NCBI GenBank assembly: GCA_964625125.1
Contig: CAZVAP010000018.1
Span: 1 to 15,467, forward strand
Direction: 5' to 3'
Source of the DNA: CAZVAP01 sp964625125
GTDB lineage: Bacteria; Patescibacteriota; Gracilibacteria; Absconditabacterales; Absconditicoccaceae
DNA length: 15,467 bases
Positions within the stretch are counted from its first letter, which is position 1. Each line of letters starts with the position of its first letter. Below are positions 1 through 8,311 of this stretch, piece after piece. The translations under genes and the position numbers were made by a program. A model generated the notes under the pieces. It had not been told where the DNA came from and searched no databases. It saw only the letters and a list, made by a program, of their open reading frames with translations.

Positions 1-52
1 TTATATCTCCAAGACATCTTGGACATCTGTTTTTATAAATTGCTTCAAGCAT
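1..52 (-). CDS. N-terminal fragment of an unidentified protein with a CxxC pair, cut by the window edge
   Basis: Only the first 17 codons are inside the window. They begin at an ATG (50-52) and read MLEAIYKNRCPRCLGDI. The CPRC pair looks like half of a zinc-binding knuckle, but this is inference from four residues. The start lies 12 bases after the stop of the NUDIX gene on the same strand, so the two are probably co-transcribed. There is no Shine-Dalgarno sequence, as for most genes here. The product cannot be named. Confidence 0.5.
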   Translation of the reverse strand, partial: MLEAIYKNRCPRCLGDI

Positions 53-64
53 TTTTTAATTATT

Positions 65-625
65 TTAAATTAAATTATTAACTTTTAATAAAGAATAAGC
101 ACTTAAAGTGAAATTATCAATAATTTCTCATGACCTTATCATATTTTCAAATTCTTTTTTATTTACCAATACTCTTTCCACTATTCATTCATAAAAATCC
201 TTAGTTTGTCACCACACATCGAATTTAGTTAAATCATCATATTGTAAAAACACATAATATACAAAACCACTAACTAATCCTGTATCACCACAAGCTTTTG
301 ACAGAATTTTTATAGAAGTTGGTTTTCAAGTAATATTTAATTCCTCTTCAACTTCCTTAATAGCATTTTCTTCAATAGATAAATTTTTTTCCAAAGCTCA
401 TCTTACCATTTCATAACACAAATTATTTACACCAACTCTATAATTTTTTATTAATCAAAATTTTTCCTTTTTATCACATACAATAGACACAGTCCCTAAA
501 TCTTTATTAAGTTCTCAATCTAAAGCTAAAACTGCATATTCTCATTTATGATTTCTTAACTTTAATGATAATAATTCCCATCTCCAAACTTTACATTTTA
601 CTAAAATTTTCTCAATTAATTGCAT
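65..625 (-). CDS. NUDIX hydrolase, ADP-ribose pyrophosphatase-like
   Basis: The protein has 186 residues and eight in-frame UGA codons, all read as Gly. A Nudix box spans about residues 76-98: it opens with G-A-L-E-K (G76 is UGA) and ends in the catalytic helix KEVEEE (90-95), matching REUxEE with Lys for Arg. The two other usual glycines of the box are Asn81 and Asn97, so the box is degenerate. Family members hydrolyse nucleoside diphosphates linked to another moiety; the length and general look fit the ADP-ribose/nucleotide-sugar pyrophosphatase group, but the substrate cannot be read from sequence. The gene sits just after the terminator of the membrane-protein operon with no clear promoter in the 61-base gap, so it may depend on read-through. 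Glycines are about five GGN to eight UGA. Confidence 0.8.
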
Positions 626-640
626 ATATATTTTATTTAT

Positions 641-669
641 TAAAAATAAAAAACCTCCTTTTTAGGAGG
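641..669 (-). terminator. Intrinsic terminator of the eRF1-like operon
   Basis: On the minus strand a 6-bp stem CCTCCT/AGGAGG (664-669 with 654-659) has a four-A loop and is followed by a T-rich tract (TTTTTT then ATTTTTA, 641-653). It lies 17 bases after the stop of the 687-1349 gene and closes the three-gene operon that begins at 3129. Confidence 0.85.
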
Positions 670-686
670 CTTCATTATAAATTATT

Positions 687-1349
687 TTATTTATTTTCAA
701 CATCTTTTTCTTTTAGAGCTTTTTCTTCCATATCTGTATTTGTTTCTTTATTAGATTCCTCATTTTCTTGAGCCTGAGCAATTTGATTTTCTAGATTTAT
801 AGCAGCAAAAGCTTGTGCTAGCTCTTTAATCTCTTGTTCAAATACTCTTGCAAATTTTAAATCTACATATAATTCTATAAATATTTCCAAAATCCATACT
901 ATAGCAACTGCTAATAAAGCAGCATATACTACATTTGGATCAATAATACCACCAACATAAACTATACCTAAACCTAGTAAGAAAACCAATGTAACATCAA
1001 ATACTAAACTACCAATTTCTTTAACTTTCAATAATTGAGTTTCTGTTAACAACAATAAGTCACCTTCTACCAAATATTTATACAATGTTTCATTACTCAA
1101 TTTAGAAGCCAAATGATTATAAACATCTTCTCATTTATCAATCATTGAAAGCAATGTAGAAACAAAATACAATCCTCCAAATAATTTAGAATAAATTATA
1201 AAGAATACTAACAAAGTTAATATAAATACTTGTTCTGGGATAGTTAAAAATTTCAATCACAAAGGCAAAAACAACAAACTAATAGCAAATAAAACTAGTA
1301 GAATATACAATACTATTCTAGCTAACTTTCCTTGTGAAGTAACTTTCAT
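687..1349 (-). CDS. Four-helix membrane protein of unknown function with a charged C-terminal tail
   Basis: The protein has 220 residues, with UGA (Gly) at positions 31 and 73. I do not recognise a family. Four hydrophobic segments are visible at about 10-32, 38-62, 115-135 and 143-165, arranged as two hairpins separated by a soluble stretch of about 50 residues. The tail (about 170-220) is rich in Glu, Lys, Gln and Asn and probably cytoplasmic. The start ATG (1347-1349) is 22 bases after the stop of the preceding membrane-anchored protein, and a strong terminator follows the stop. It is therefore the last gene of the eRF1-like operon. A shorter reading from a TTG at 1112 would lose the first two helices and is only an artefact of the UGA at residue 73. 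Confidence 0.8.
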
Positions 1350-1371
1350 CTTTACTTAGTTAAAAGATAAA

Positions 1372-1926
1372 TTATTTTTTTGAGCTAACTGCTTTTTTAT
1401 AAGCATCAACTTTAACCTGATTATCTTGATATTGATTTTCTACTAAACCTGCTGAATTTGTCTTAGAAGATTTTTTAAATTCATGAACAACTGCATAAAC
1501 ATCTCTTGAAACTGGTAATGTATAAGTAAGTGTTGTTTCCAATACATCTCACACATTAAATCCAGAACCAGCACTTCCTAATTGTAAAGATAAATCTACT
1601 GTAGAAAATGGAGGTAATTCCATACCTAAAGGAATAGACGTCATTAAAACAACTGGTTGTTTACCTTGTGGTTTTAATACTAATGTTTTATTTAGTAACA
1701 ATATAGGCATTGCACCAGGATTTGAAATTGTTAATTTTAATTGATGGTTTTTTTCATCATACAAAGAATGAGTAATAACTGGAGAAGGTGCAATAGTAGC
1801 TTTAGATAATTCACATGCTGTTACAGCCAACCCTGTCCTATAAACACCAAAATAAAAACCTGCAAACAAACCAACAAATACCATAACTATTGGTAATACC
1901 CATAATAATATGTTTTCTTTTTTCAT
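1372..1926 (-). CDS. Membrane-anchored protein with a beta-rich extracytoplasmic domain, unknown function
   Basis: The protein has 184 residues with one UGA (Gly126, codon 1549-1551); stopping there would lose the last 59 residues. One transmembrane segment lies at about 8-28. The rest (roughly 35-165) alternates short hydrophobic strands and Pro/Gly turns (for example LKLTISNPGAMPILLLNKTL), like an Ig-like or LEA-like beta-sandwich outside the membrane. The C-terminus is Lys/Ser-rich. No catalytic motif is visible and no family is recognised. It lies 24 bases after the eRF1-like gene and 22 before the four-helix membrane protein, so all three are probably one transcript. The fold is inference from strand pattern. 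Confidence 0.75.
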
Positions 1927-1950
1927 GATTATTTAATTTAAGATATAAAA

Positions 1951-3129
1951 TTAAAGTTTAAATCTTACCATTGCAGCAATATTTCCTAATTCAGCTAATT
2001 TTTCATTATCTTGAGGAATAAAATTAACTCTAGCATCTTGGTCAATAGCTTTTGTAATAATATCATTTGTTAAGTCTTTAACTTCAATTAGTTCTTCACC
2101 TAATTCATTTTCTTCTGGTGAAGTATATAGGAAACCTGATTCTTTACCTATATAACCTGGGAATTCTATATTTTCCTGAATTAATAAATACCAAACTGCT
2201 CCTTGATTAAGATGTTTTAAAACTTCTTTTAAACCAGCAACACCTTTTTTATAATCTGATTGACCTATATTTGCATAAATTTCATCAATCATTTTTTTCT
2301 CTTCTTCTCTTTCTAATTCCTCTTCAACTTGAACCAATAAATCCCTAATTACATTTTTATTTGCTTTAGTATAATTACCAGTAAGAATCTTAGCCAAAAT
2401 CTTTTTTAAATCCTTATGAAGCTCTTCTTCCATAATATGCTTTAATTTCTCTGGTACAAATACTACTAATCTATCATAACCAATTTCATCCTTTAATCTT
2501 ATTAACTCCTCACCTAATGCATTTACATATCTTCTTAAAATTCCTTCCTCTTTATCTGCATTTTCTGCATAGCCACCTCCAGGAATAGCACCCCTTGTGA
2601 AGTAGCCAGCTTTATCTCTATCTTCCATAAAATCCCAGAATGTATCAATTAATTCTTCTATTTTTACTATATCTCCCATATATTCTAAATAAACTTGAAC
2701 TTGTCTTTTATCCATCACAATACCTAAAATTTTTTCATATTCATCCATATAAGCTAATAATGGTTTTACTTCTGCTTGTTTATCAAAATAATACCTATTT
2801 TTAACAGGTCTTGGTAATTCTACAACTTCAAATAAATTATCATCTCCACCTAAAAACATTACTAACCCATTTTTTAAGTTTGAGAAATTTGCCTCAATAT
2901 ATTCTACCACTTCTTCTTCATAATCCTCTACCATTCTTTTAATATCCTTATTTTCTTGAACTTCTGGCATCTTTTTAATCTCTTGAAAAAAGTCCTTAGC
3001 TTGCCCTCTTGTTACTTTTTTTGCATCCGGTCTTGTTTTAGAAGTATCCAAATAAATAGTTATTACAGGTAAAGTATTTATTTTTTCTCCTAACTTAACA
3101 ATTGATTCTCTATCAAAAACACTAATCAT
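1951..3129 (-). CDS. Bacterial/archaeal eRF1-like (baeRF/Vms1-like, VLRF1) release-factor family protein
   Basis: The protein has 392 residues and is intact without any UGA. The layout resembles eRF1/Pelota/Vms1 relatives. An N-terminal domain (about 1-115) is followed by an RNase H-like central domain with IGYDRLVVFVPEKL (216-229), and a C-terminal L7Ae-like domain carrying GAVWYLLIQ (310-318) and ending ELGNIAAMVRFKL (380-392), the counterpart of the GGIGAILRY end of eRF1 domain 3. The zinc cysteines of that domain in some relatives are absent. A Gly-rich loop, IPGGGY (182-187), sits where family members carry a GGQ-like loop, but no Gln follows it, so peptidyl-tRNA hydrolysis is not assured. 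Known relatives act on stalled ribosomes. It heads a three-gene operon with its own promoter and dyad. All of its roughly 25 glycines are GGN, unlike most neighbours. Confidence 0.72.
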   Translation of the reverse strand: MISVFDRESIVKLGEKINTLPVITIYLDTSKTRPDAKKVTRGQAKDFFQEIKKMPEVQENKDIKRMVEDYEEEVVEYIEANFSNLKNGLVMFLGGDDNLFEVVELPRPVKNRYYFDKQAEVKPLLAYMDEYEKILGIVMDKRQVQVYLEYMGDIVKIEELIDTFWDFMEDRDKAGYFTRGAIPGGGYAENADKEEGILRRYVNALGEELIRLKDEIGYDRLVVFVPEKLKHIMEEELHKDLKKILAKILTGNYTKANKNVIRDLLVQVEEELEREEEKKMIDEIYANIGQSDYKKGVAGLKEVLKHLNQGAVWYLLIQENIEFPGYIGKESGFLYTSPEENELGEELIEVKDLTNDIITKAIDQDARVNFIPQDNEKLAELGNIAAMVRFKL

Positions 3130-3159
3130 TATTTTTTATTTATTATCTAAAAGCTTATT

Positions 3160-3186
3160 ATAGCACTTAAGCTATATAAGTGCTAT
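3160..3186. promoter_or_regulatory. 10-bp inverted repeat at the predicted transcript start of the eRF1-like operon
   Basis: A perfect dyad, atagcactta / taagtgctat (3160-3169 and 3177-3186) with a 7-base spacer, lies just downstream of the candidate -10 box and 31 bases upstream of the start codon at 3129. No T-tract follows on either strand, so a terminator is unlikely. It may be an operator for a dimeric repressor, or a hairpin at the 5' end of the mRNA. Confidence 0.55.
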
Positions 3187-3187
3187 A

Positions 3188-3215
3188 GTTATAATCTATT
3201 TACAAAAAATTTCAA
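3188..3215 (-). promoter_or_regulatory. Candidate sigma-70-type promoter of the eRF1-like operon
   Basis: On the minus strand a -35 box TTGAAA (3210-3215) is followed by a 16-base spacer and a -10 box TATAAC (3188-3193). It lies directly after the nrdB terminator and before the eRF1-like start. The -35 hexamer and spacing match the candidate promoters at 8281-8308 and 10209-10236. Confidence 0.55.
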
Positions 3216-3218
3216 GTT

Positions 3219-3250
3219 TTTTTTAAAAAAAGAGCTTTTAAAAAGCTCTT
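3219..3250 (-). terminator. Intrinsic terminator after nrdB
   Basis: On the minus strand a 10-bp stem AAGAGCTTTT/AAAAGCTCTT (3241-3250 with 3230-3239) has a very short loop and is followed by a run of T. It starts a few bases after the nrdB stop (3256-3258) and closes the long operon that begins upstream of the ferredoxin gene. Confidence 0.85.
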
Positions 3251-3255
3251 ATACA

Positions 3256-4524
3256 TTAAAAGTCCCAACTTCATTTTAATGAGCTAGACTGAGTATAATT
3301 TGTAACTGTACTTTCAAAGAAATTTCATTTTTCAGAATTATGATCCCATAATCTTTCCAAATGCTTATAAGGATTTTCAGTATAATCTGGGTATAATGGT
3401 TCCAAACCTATCATATCTAATCTTTGATTAGCAAGCCGTTTTGTATATTTATCAATACTTTCTTCATTCATTCAAATTATAGAATTTCAAATTATGTGAG
3501 TTGACCAAGCAATTTCCTGATCTACTGCTGTTTTAAACATATCATAAATTAAATCTTTATCAAACAAATCTGGATATTCTTTAGAAATTTCTCTAATTAA
3601 ATTTGCAAATAAAGTTACATGAGTTAATTCATCTCTTCTGATGTAATTTATCATTCTTTGACTAGCTACCATTTTACCCATATCAGCTAATGTATCAAAA
3701 TAAGCAAACCCATTATAAAAATAAATACTTTCAAGCAAATAATTACCTATAACAGACCTAAAGAAATTTTTATCTGTAGGATTATCTACAAAATCTTGAT
3801 AAATACCACCAATAAATTTTATTCTATCAAATAAATACTTATCTTTCTTCCAAAAATAATAAATATCATCCCTTTTTTCAGCAGGAACTACTGATTCTAG
3901 TATAGTAGCATAAGACTGACTATGAATAGCTTCTTGATAATCTTGAATAGCTAAAATAAGATTAATCTCTGGAGCTGTAACATAATCATTAATATTTGGC
4001 AAATTCAATGTTTGAATACTATCCAAAAAAATTAAAAATGATAAAATTCCATCGTAAGCTTTTCTTTCAGCCTCTGTAAGTGAAGTTTTATATTGAACTG
4101 CATCTTCTCATAGTCATTTAACTTTTTCTGGTACCCAAAAATTTCCTATCATAACCTGGTAAAGATTTTTTGCCCATCAATACTTTGTGTTATTAAGCTG
4201 GAAAATTTTTGTAGTAGAACCCTTAATTACTCTTCTTTTTGAAACATCATCATCTCCTTCTGGATTAAACAACAATACATGTCACATTAAATCTTGTCAA
4301 TGTCTTGAAACAACAACATCATTTGTAGTTGAGTAAATTCTTTTAATTTCATTTTCTATCCAGTTAATTAGTTCATCTAAACTGGGTGCCTGATAAGATA
4401 ATTTTACTAATTCACCTTTTACTTTTAAATCTTCCTCAACTTGTCAAAAATAATTATCACCTATTTTATCAACTTTCAAAGTTATTTGCAAATTATTTAC
4501 AGGATTTAGTTTTATTTGCATCAT
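3256..4524 (-). CDS. nrdB: Ribonucleotide reductase, class I small (radical) subunit with an unusual N-terminal extension
   Basis: The protein has 422 residues with ten UGA codons. It houses the di-metal/tyrosyl radical that NrdA needs to reduce ribonucleotides. All ligands of the E. coli NrdB pattern are present: Asp168 (LDSIQ), Glu198, His201 and radical Tyr205 (EAIHSQSY), Glu265 (LLESIYFYNGF), Glu299 and His302 (RRDELTH). Spacings 198-201-205 and 265-299-302 match E. coli. The tail has the usual NFFE...Y region and ends GSWDF, where NrdA would dock. About 90 N-terminal residues precede the family core (which begins near GSTTKIF) and match nothing I recognise. The start is the first of two ATGs (4522-4524, 4519-4521). 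No nrdA is in the window. It is the last gene of its operon, 36 bases after the pilin gene. Confidence 0.93.
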
Positions 4525-4560
4525 ATTTATATTTATTTAATAAATTCTTTTTATTTAAAT

Positions 4561-5163
4561 TTATTTCTTCCAATTTCAAATAAAAGATTCAAGTTCAACT
4601 TTTCAAGTTAAATATCAGTATTGATAGTTGACCTTAGAAACTACTTTAAGCAGCTGGTTTTCATCAGCTATTCTATCTTCAGGTTGTAAATAAACACCAG
4701 TAAAAAATACATATCTATAATAAGGAGTTTTCTCTCAAGTAAAGTAATTATAAATTAATCAACTGAAAATTTCTTCTCAAGCTGAATTTAAAACAAAAAT
4801 ATTTTTTTTATACAATCTAGCCTTTTTAAGATTATTTATTTTTTGTAAATTTATTTTAGTTCAGGTTAAGTCTAACCAAGTAATATATTTTTCTCAAATT
4901 TTAAATCTAGTATAAGTATTATTTTTTATCTCATCTATAGTTCAAGTAATATAATTCCAAGGTAAATACTTTATAAAATTGGTATCTCTTATATTATAAA
5001 TATTTTCTAGTGATTCTTTTGCTAAAAAAGTTGCTTTGGTTTTTAACAATACTTTTTTAGATAAAACAATATTTTTATTAACAACAAGTAAAATAGCTAA
5101 CAAGCCTATACCAAAAATTATAATGGCAATTACAACTTCAACTAAAGTAAAAGCCTTTTTCAT
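4561..5163 (-). CDS. Type IV pilin-like / pseudopilin protein
   Basis: The protein has 200 residues with nine UGA codons. The N-terminus MKKAFTLVEVVIAIIIFGIG is a classic class III prepilin signal: a short basic leader, cleavage expected between Ala4 and Phe5 (Ala instead of the usual Gly at -1), Glu9 as the +5 glutamate, and a hydrophobic helix to about residue 28. The remainder is a soluble, Tyr- and Lys-rich domain with no recognisable subtype. It would be processed by a prepilin peptidase and built into a type IV pilus or secretion pseudopilus; neither the peptidase nor pilus ATPases are in the window. The start follows the LCP stop by 6 bases, so the two are tightly linked. With the standard code the frame would end after 73 residues, a truncation artefact. 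Confidence 0.85.
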
Positions 5164-5169
5164 TAGATA

Positions 5170-6603
5170 TTATTGATTAAATAAATAACTATTTCCTAAA
5201 ATTAAAGTAATATCGTATCAACTTCAGGCATATTTTATATCTCAAGTTTTATAACTAAGTCAACCAGCAACAAAAGTAGGTAATAATTGCTGAGTAATAG
5301 GTTTTGAATTATAAACATATCCTAAATTTGAATCAAAATACTTGGTAGCATTTCTAACATCTACAATATTAAATCAGTAATTTTTTAACTTATAAGCTAA
5401 CTGAGAAGCTACAGGCTTTGTATAACCATAATATTGTCTTATTTTTCTTTTATTAATTCAATTAAGTATTTGAATTTTAGCATTTTCAAGCCACAATTCA
5501 GGGTAATCTAAAGCTATAAATGCAAACTTTTTAATCTTATCATAAACTTCTACATTATTTGGAGTTGCTCCAACAGGAAGCAATACTGCTTGTCAATTGA
5601 AAGCATCCCTTGGAGCTGGATAAACAAAACAACCTGGTGTTAAATTTCTCCAAGTAACATTTTTGAAGAAACAATCTCAATTTAAAACATAAGAATGAAT
5701 TTTCAAATCTTTAGCATAAGGTATAAAACTTAAGATAGTTGGAAAATCCATATCAGTTTTAAAAGTATCCTGAATCCTTAAATATAAACTTTTAATTTTA
5801 CTAGGAGACAATAAAACATCAGTAGAAAGCAATTTTTTTATTATAGCTTTTATAATTTGCTCTTGTCTAGCAGAACGAGAAAAATCAGAAGTAGAATGCC
5901 TACTTCTAGCATACTTTAAAGCTGTTTCTCAATCTAAATGATGAATTCATTTTGTAATTTTAAATGTAGTGTAAGTCCGATTTGGACCAGGATACCTATA
6001 ATCAATCAAAGTATAAGGAACATTTACAGTAATACCCCCAATAGAATTTATAAACTTTTTAAATCCTCAAAAATCTACAACCACATAATAATTTATATCA
6101 ATACCTGTAATTTGTTTAATCTTTTTTTCTAACTTTTCAGCAGCTTTATCAAAACTTTTAGTTCTAAGATATTCATTTGCAAAAATATAATTTATTCTCC
6201 CTCCTCTATATTTATCATATTTTACATATAAATCCCTTGGAATAGACAAAAAAGTTAAAGTCTTAAGTTTAGGATTAAAAGATGCTATCATAATCGTATC
6301 TGTTAAATAACCTCCATCATGATTTTTTCCTCAAATTCACAATAACAAAATATTTATATTACCAACATAATCTTTTTTAGGAGTCTTAGCATAAATTTTA
6401 GAAAAAGTCTTTACAGCAGTCCAAGCTAAATTTTTAACATAATTTCAGACATTATAAGCAATAGTATTCCAAAAATACAGCAAAGAAATTAGAACTATAA
6501 ATACAAAAAAAAATCTAAAAATTTTTTTATAAGATATTTTATTTTTAGGTTTAGAATAAGATTTTAGGCTTACAGAATCAAAATTTTTCTTTTTAAAAAA
6601 CAT
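5170..6603 (-). CDS. LCP (LytR-CpsA-Psr) family protein with a C-terminal LytR_C domain
   Basis: The protein has 477 residues and many UGA codons. A basic N-terminus and one membrane helix (about 27-45) precede the LCP domain. Landmarks are NILLLGIGG then TDTIM (Asp102), SIPRDLY (120-126, Arg123 and Asp124), INSIGGITVNVP, and HLDGETALKYARSRH...SRSARQ (222-247; Gly225 is UGA). The C-terminal part (about 375-477) has KIQILNG and a later YGFNIVDV, the look of a LytR_C domain. LCP enzymes move lipid-linked glycopolymers onto peptidoglycan or proteins on the outer face of the membrane, using the Arg/Asp residues to bind the pyrophosphate. The gene lies between the PH-like membrane protein (22-base gap) and the pilin (6 bases), which suggests a cell-surface unit. 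The polymer is unknown. Confidence 0.92.
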
Positions 6604-6625
6604 TATCAAATTATACAAAATAAAT

Positions 6626-7228
6626 TTATTTCATTTCTTTCATTACTTCTAACATAGCTTTTGCTAATAATTTAACTTTTTCCTCATCAAAATTCTCATT
6701 ATTTTCTTCCGAAATTTCCTCTTCTTCAGATACTTGCTGTTTAAAAATTAAGCTATTTAGTTCATTAGCAACCTTATTTGGATTATAAACATCAGGGAAA
6801 ATATTTGTATGTCAGGCTCTCCTAATATTTAAATCTCCTTTATTGAACAAAATATCAATTAATCAGCTTTGATCTGCAAAAATACTCTCTATAGCTTCAA
6901 AATCCAAGACATCAATTGTATTTTTAAACAATCAGTACCATTGATATATAACTACAGAACGAGAAGTAACAACTAAAGCATCCAAATATATATCTAAAAA
7001 ACCTAAAACAAAGTAAAAATACAAAAATAAGGTTAAAAATCAAATAAAATAAGTAGCAAATCTAGGAAAATAAACACTTAAAAAGTTATACAAAAAAAAA
7101 AGAATGATAATACCTAGTATAGATATTATCATTAAAGGAAGATAAACAATAGGATGATGAGAAATTATATATAAAAACTCCTCATCAGTATCAATTAATT
7201 TAGATAGAATCTTTTTTTTAATATCCAT
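6626..7228 (-). CDS. Membrane protein with a bacterial PH-like domain
   Basis: The protein has 200 residues with four UGA codons. A short cytoplasmic N-terminus holds DEEFLYIISHHP, a motif often seen before the helices of bacterial PH (YdbT/YdbS-like) membrane proteins. Two membrane segments follow, about 27-53 and 57-80. A beta-rich stretch (about 83-145) contains LDALVVTSRSVVIYQ and a YGLF segment, typical of the bPH fold that tracks membrane lipids. The tail is strongly acidic and then lysine-rich. No enzyme motif is visible. It lies between rpmE (24 bases) and the LCP gene (22 bases). The family call rests on the pattern of helices followed by D-x-L-V-V-T-x-R. Confidence 0.65.
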
Positions 7229-7252
7229 AAGAAAAATTTAGAAAGTAAGGAA

Positions 7253-7495
7253 TTATTTTTTTCTTTGTTCTTGCAATTTTTTCATTTTTTCCAATCTTTC
7301 CAAATATTTTTGTCTTTGACCTTTTACTACTACTTCTACTTTTTTATCTGGATTATAAGCAGGATGACAACTTATACAAGATTCTACCTTAATTGGACCT
7401 GGAACTGTAGCAGAACCTAAAGTATGTTTAGCACCACAAATACAAACTACCTCTACATCTTTATAAATTGTTGGATGAATACCTTTTTTAGCCAT
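7253..7495 (-). CDS. rpmE: 50S ribosomal protein L31, zinc-binding type
   Basis: The protein has 80 residues and no UGA. It matches RpmE: KKGIHPTIYKDVEVVCICGA at the start and ESCISCHPAYNPDKK later. Cys18, Cys20, Cys40 and Cys43 form the C+ zinc ribbon of the housekeeping form, as opposed to the Cys-less zinc-starvation paralogue. The C-terminal tail is rich in Lys, Arg, Glu and Gln. L31 bridges the two ribosomal subunits near the central protuberance. The ATG (7493-7495) lacks a Shine-Dalgarno sequence and is preceded by TA (TAATG). It lies 33 bases after ndk and 24 before the PH-like gene. Confidence 0.96.
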   Translation of the reverse strand: MAKKGIHPTIYKDVEVVCICGAKHTLGSATVPGPIKVESCISCHPAYNPDKKVEVVVKGQRQKYLERLEKMKKLQEQRKK

Positions 7496-7528
7496 TAGTA
7501 TAATTAATCAAATAAAACCTTTTATGTA

Positions 7529-7993
7529 CTATTCTCTTTCATCTGGAGAATATAACATATCTTCATCAGCCCTTTTATAAGAATATATTTCTGATTCATC
7601 AAAGAATCTAGCAATTTCTTCTTTTGCTGCTTCTAAATTTTCTGAAGCATGAATAACATTATTTCCTATACTCATTGAATAATCTCATCTAATTGTTCCT
7701 GGTTGTGCCTGTCTAGAATTAGTTACACCAGCCATTAATCTTACAACTTCTACAGCATCCTTACCTTCCCATACTTGAAGAATAACAGGAGCAGAAGTCA
7801 TAAAAGAAACTATACCAGGAAAAAAAGGCTTATCAACTAAATGAGCATAATGTTCTTTTAATTGCTCCTCAGTTAATTTTACCATTTTTGAAGCTACTAA
7901 TTTTAATCATTTCTTTTCTAACCTTGAAATAATTTCACCAGTTATACCTCTAGAAACAGCATCTGGTTTTAAAATAACTAATGTTTTTTGCAT
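7529..7993 (-). CDS. ndk: Nucleoside diphosphate kinase
   Basis: The protein has 154 residues, a normal length. It moves the gamma phosphate from NTPs to NDPs through a phospho-histidine. The order of motifs is complete: QKTLVILKPDAVSRG (2-16), GEIISRLEKKG (19-29), PGTIRGDY (98-105) and GNNVIHASE with catalytic His115. Two UGA codons occur, at residue 29 (LEKKGLK) and residue 103 (TIRGD). Both are near-invariant glycines, so this gene is one of the clearest proofs of the recoding. It stops at TAG (7529-7531), showing that TAG remains a stop. It lies 23 bases after the ferredoxin and shares its promoter. NDK would supply dNTPs together with NrdB further along the same operon. Confidence 0.97.
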
Positions 7994-8016
7994 ACTTTAT
8001 TTTAAAGAATAAATAA

Positions 8017-8247
8017 TTAATCTTCTTTTACATCAATAACCATTACTGGACAAGCAGCAGCAGCTTGCTTTGCACATTCTAATTCTTCAGGAGTATCTGG
8101 CTGCTTAACTGCATATGATTTATTATTATCATTAAATTTAAATATATTTGGACAAATTGCCACACAAGCTCAACATGAAATACAACCTTCTGAATTAACC
8201 TCAACTTTTTTAGAAGAATTGCTCTTATTATTATTTATATCAGCCAT
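8017..8247 (-). CDS. Single-cluster [4Fe-4S] ferredoxin
   Basis: The protein has 76 residues, and its UGA is the glycine of CISCGACVAICP (Gly26). Cys22, Cys25, Cys28 and Cys66 (AACPV) should bind one [4Fe-4S] cluster. Cys32 and Cys58 sit where Thermotoga-type ferredoxins carry a disulfide. The N-terminal 13 residues are polar and Asn/Ser-rich, and the surface is acidic, as expected of an electron carrier. The redox partner cannot be deduced; the class I NrdB in the same operon does not need a ferredoxin directly, but di-metal cofactor reduction is one possibility. It is the first gene after the candidate promoter at 8281-8308. Confidence 0.93.
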
Positions 8248-8280
8248 ACTTTTAAATTAAGTTTAAATATAAGCTGGAAC

Positions 8281-8308
8281 ATAATACTAATTTAACTTAC
8301 CTTTTCAA
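8281..8308 (-). promoter_or_regulatory. Candidate promoter of the ferredoxin-ndk-rpmE-...-nrdB operon
   Basis: On the minus strand a -35 box TTGAAA (8303-8308), 16-base spacer and -10 box TATTAT (8281-8286) lie in the 64-base gap between rnc and the ferredoxin, one of the wider gaps in the region. The predicted start is near 8274, about 27 bases before the ferredoxin ATG. The same two hexamers with the same spacing occur before the tRNA genes. Confidence 0.6.
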
Positions 8309-8311
8309 GAT

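Noticed and set aside
565..771. Plus-strand open frame of 68 codons
   Set aside because: It lies opposite the NUDIX start, a terminator and the 3' end of a membrane-protein gene, and looks like low-complexity antisense sequence.
3160..3186. Second terminator between nrdB and the eRF1-like gene
   Set aside because: The dyad lacks a T-tract on either strand and a proper terminator already lies at 3219-3250.
3487..4026. A 179-residue NrdB-like gene starting at TTG 4026
   Set aside because: The TTG is Leu167 inside the full-length protein; it lies within the helix that holds the first metal ligand, and both ends are UGA artefacts.
4230..4524. ATP-cone domain at the N-terminus of NrdB
   Set aside because: The expected V-x-K-R-x-G start and following helix pattern are not present.
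4386..4583. Plus-strand open frame of 65 codons
   Set aside because: It is antisense to the 5' end of nrdB and the 3' end of the pilin gene; Leu/Phe-rich composition is what A/T-rich antisense gives.
5938..6132. Plus-strand open frame of 64 codons
   Set aside because: It is wholly antisense to the LCP core domain.
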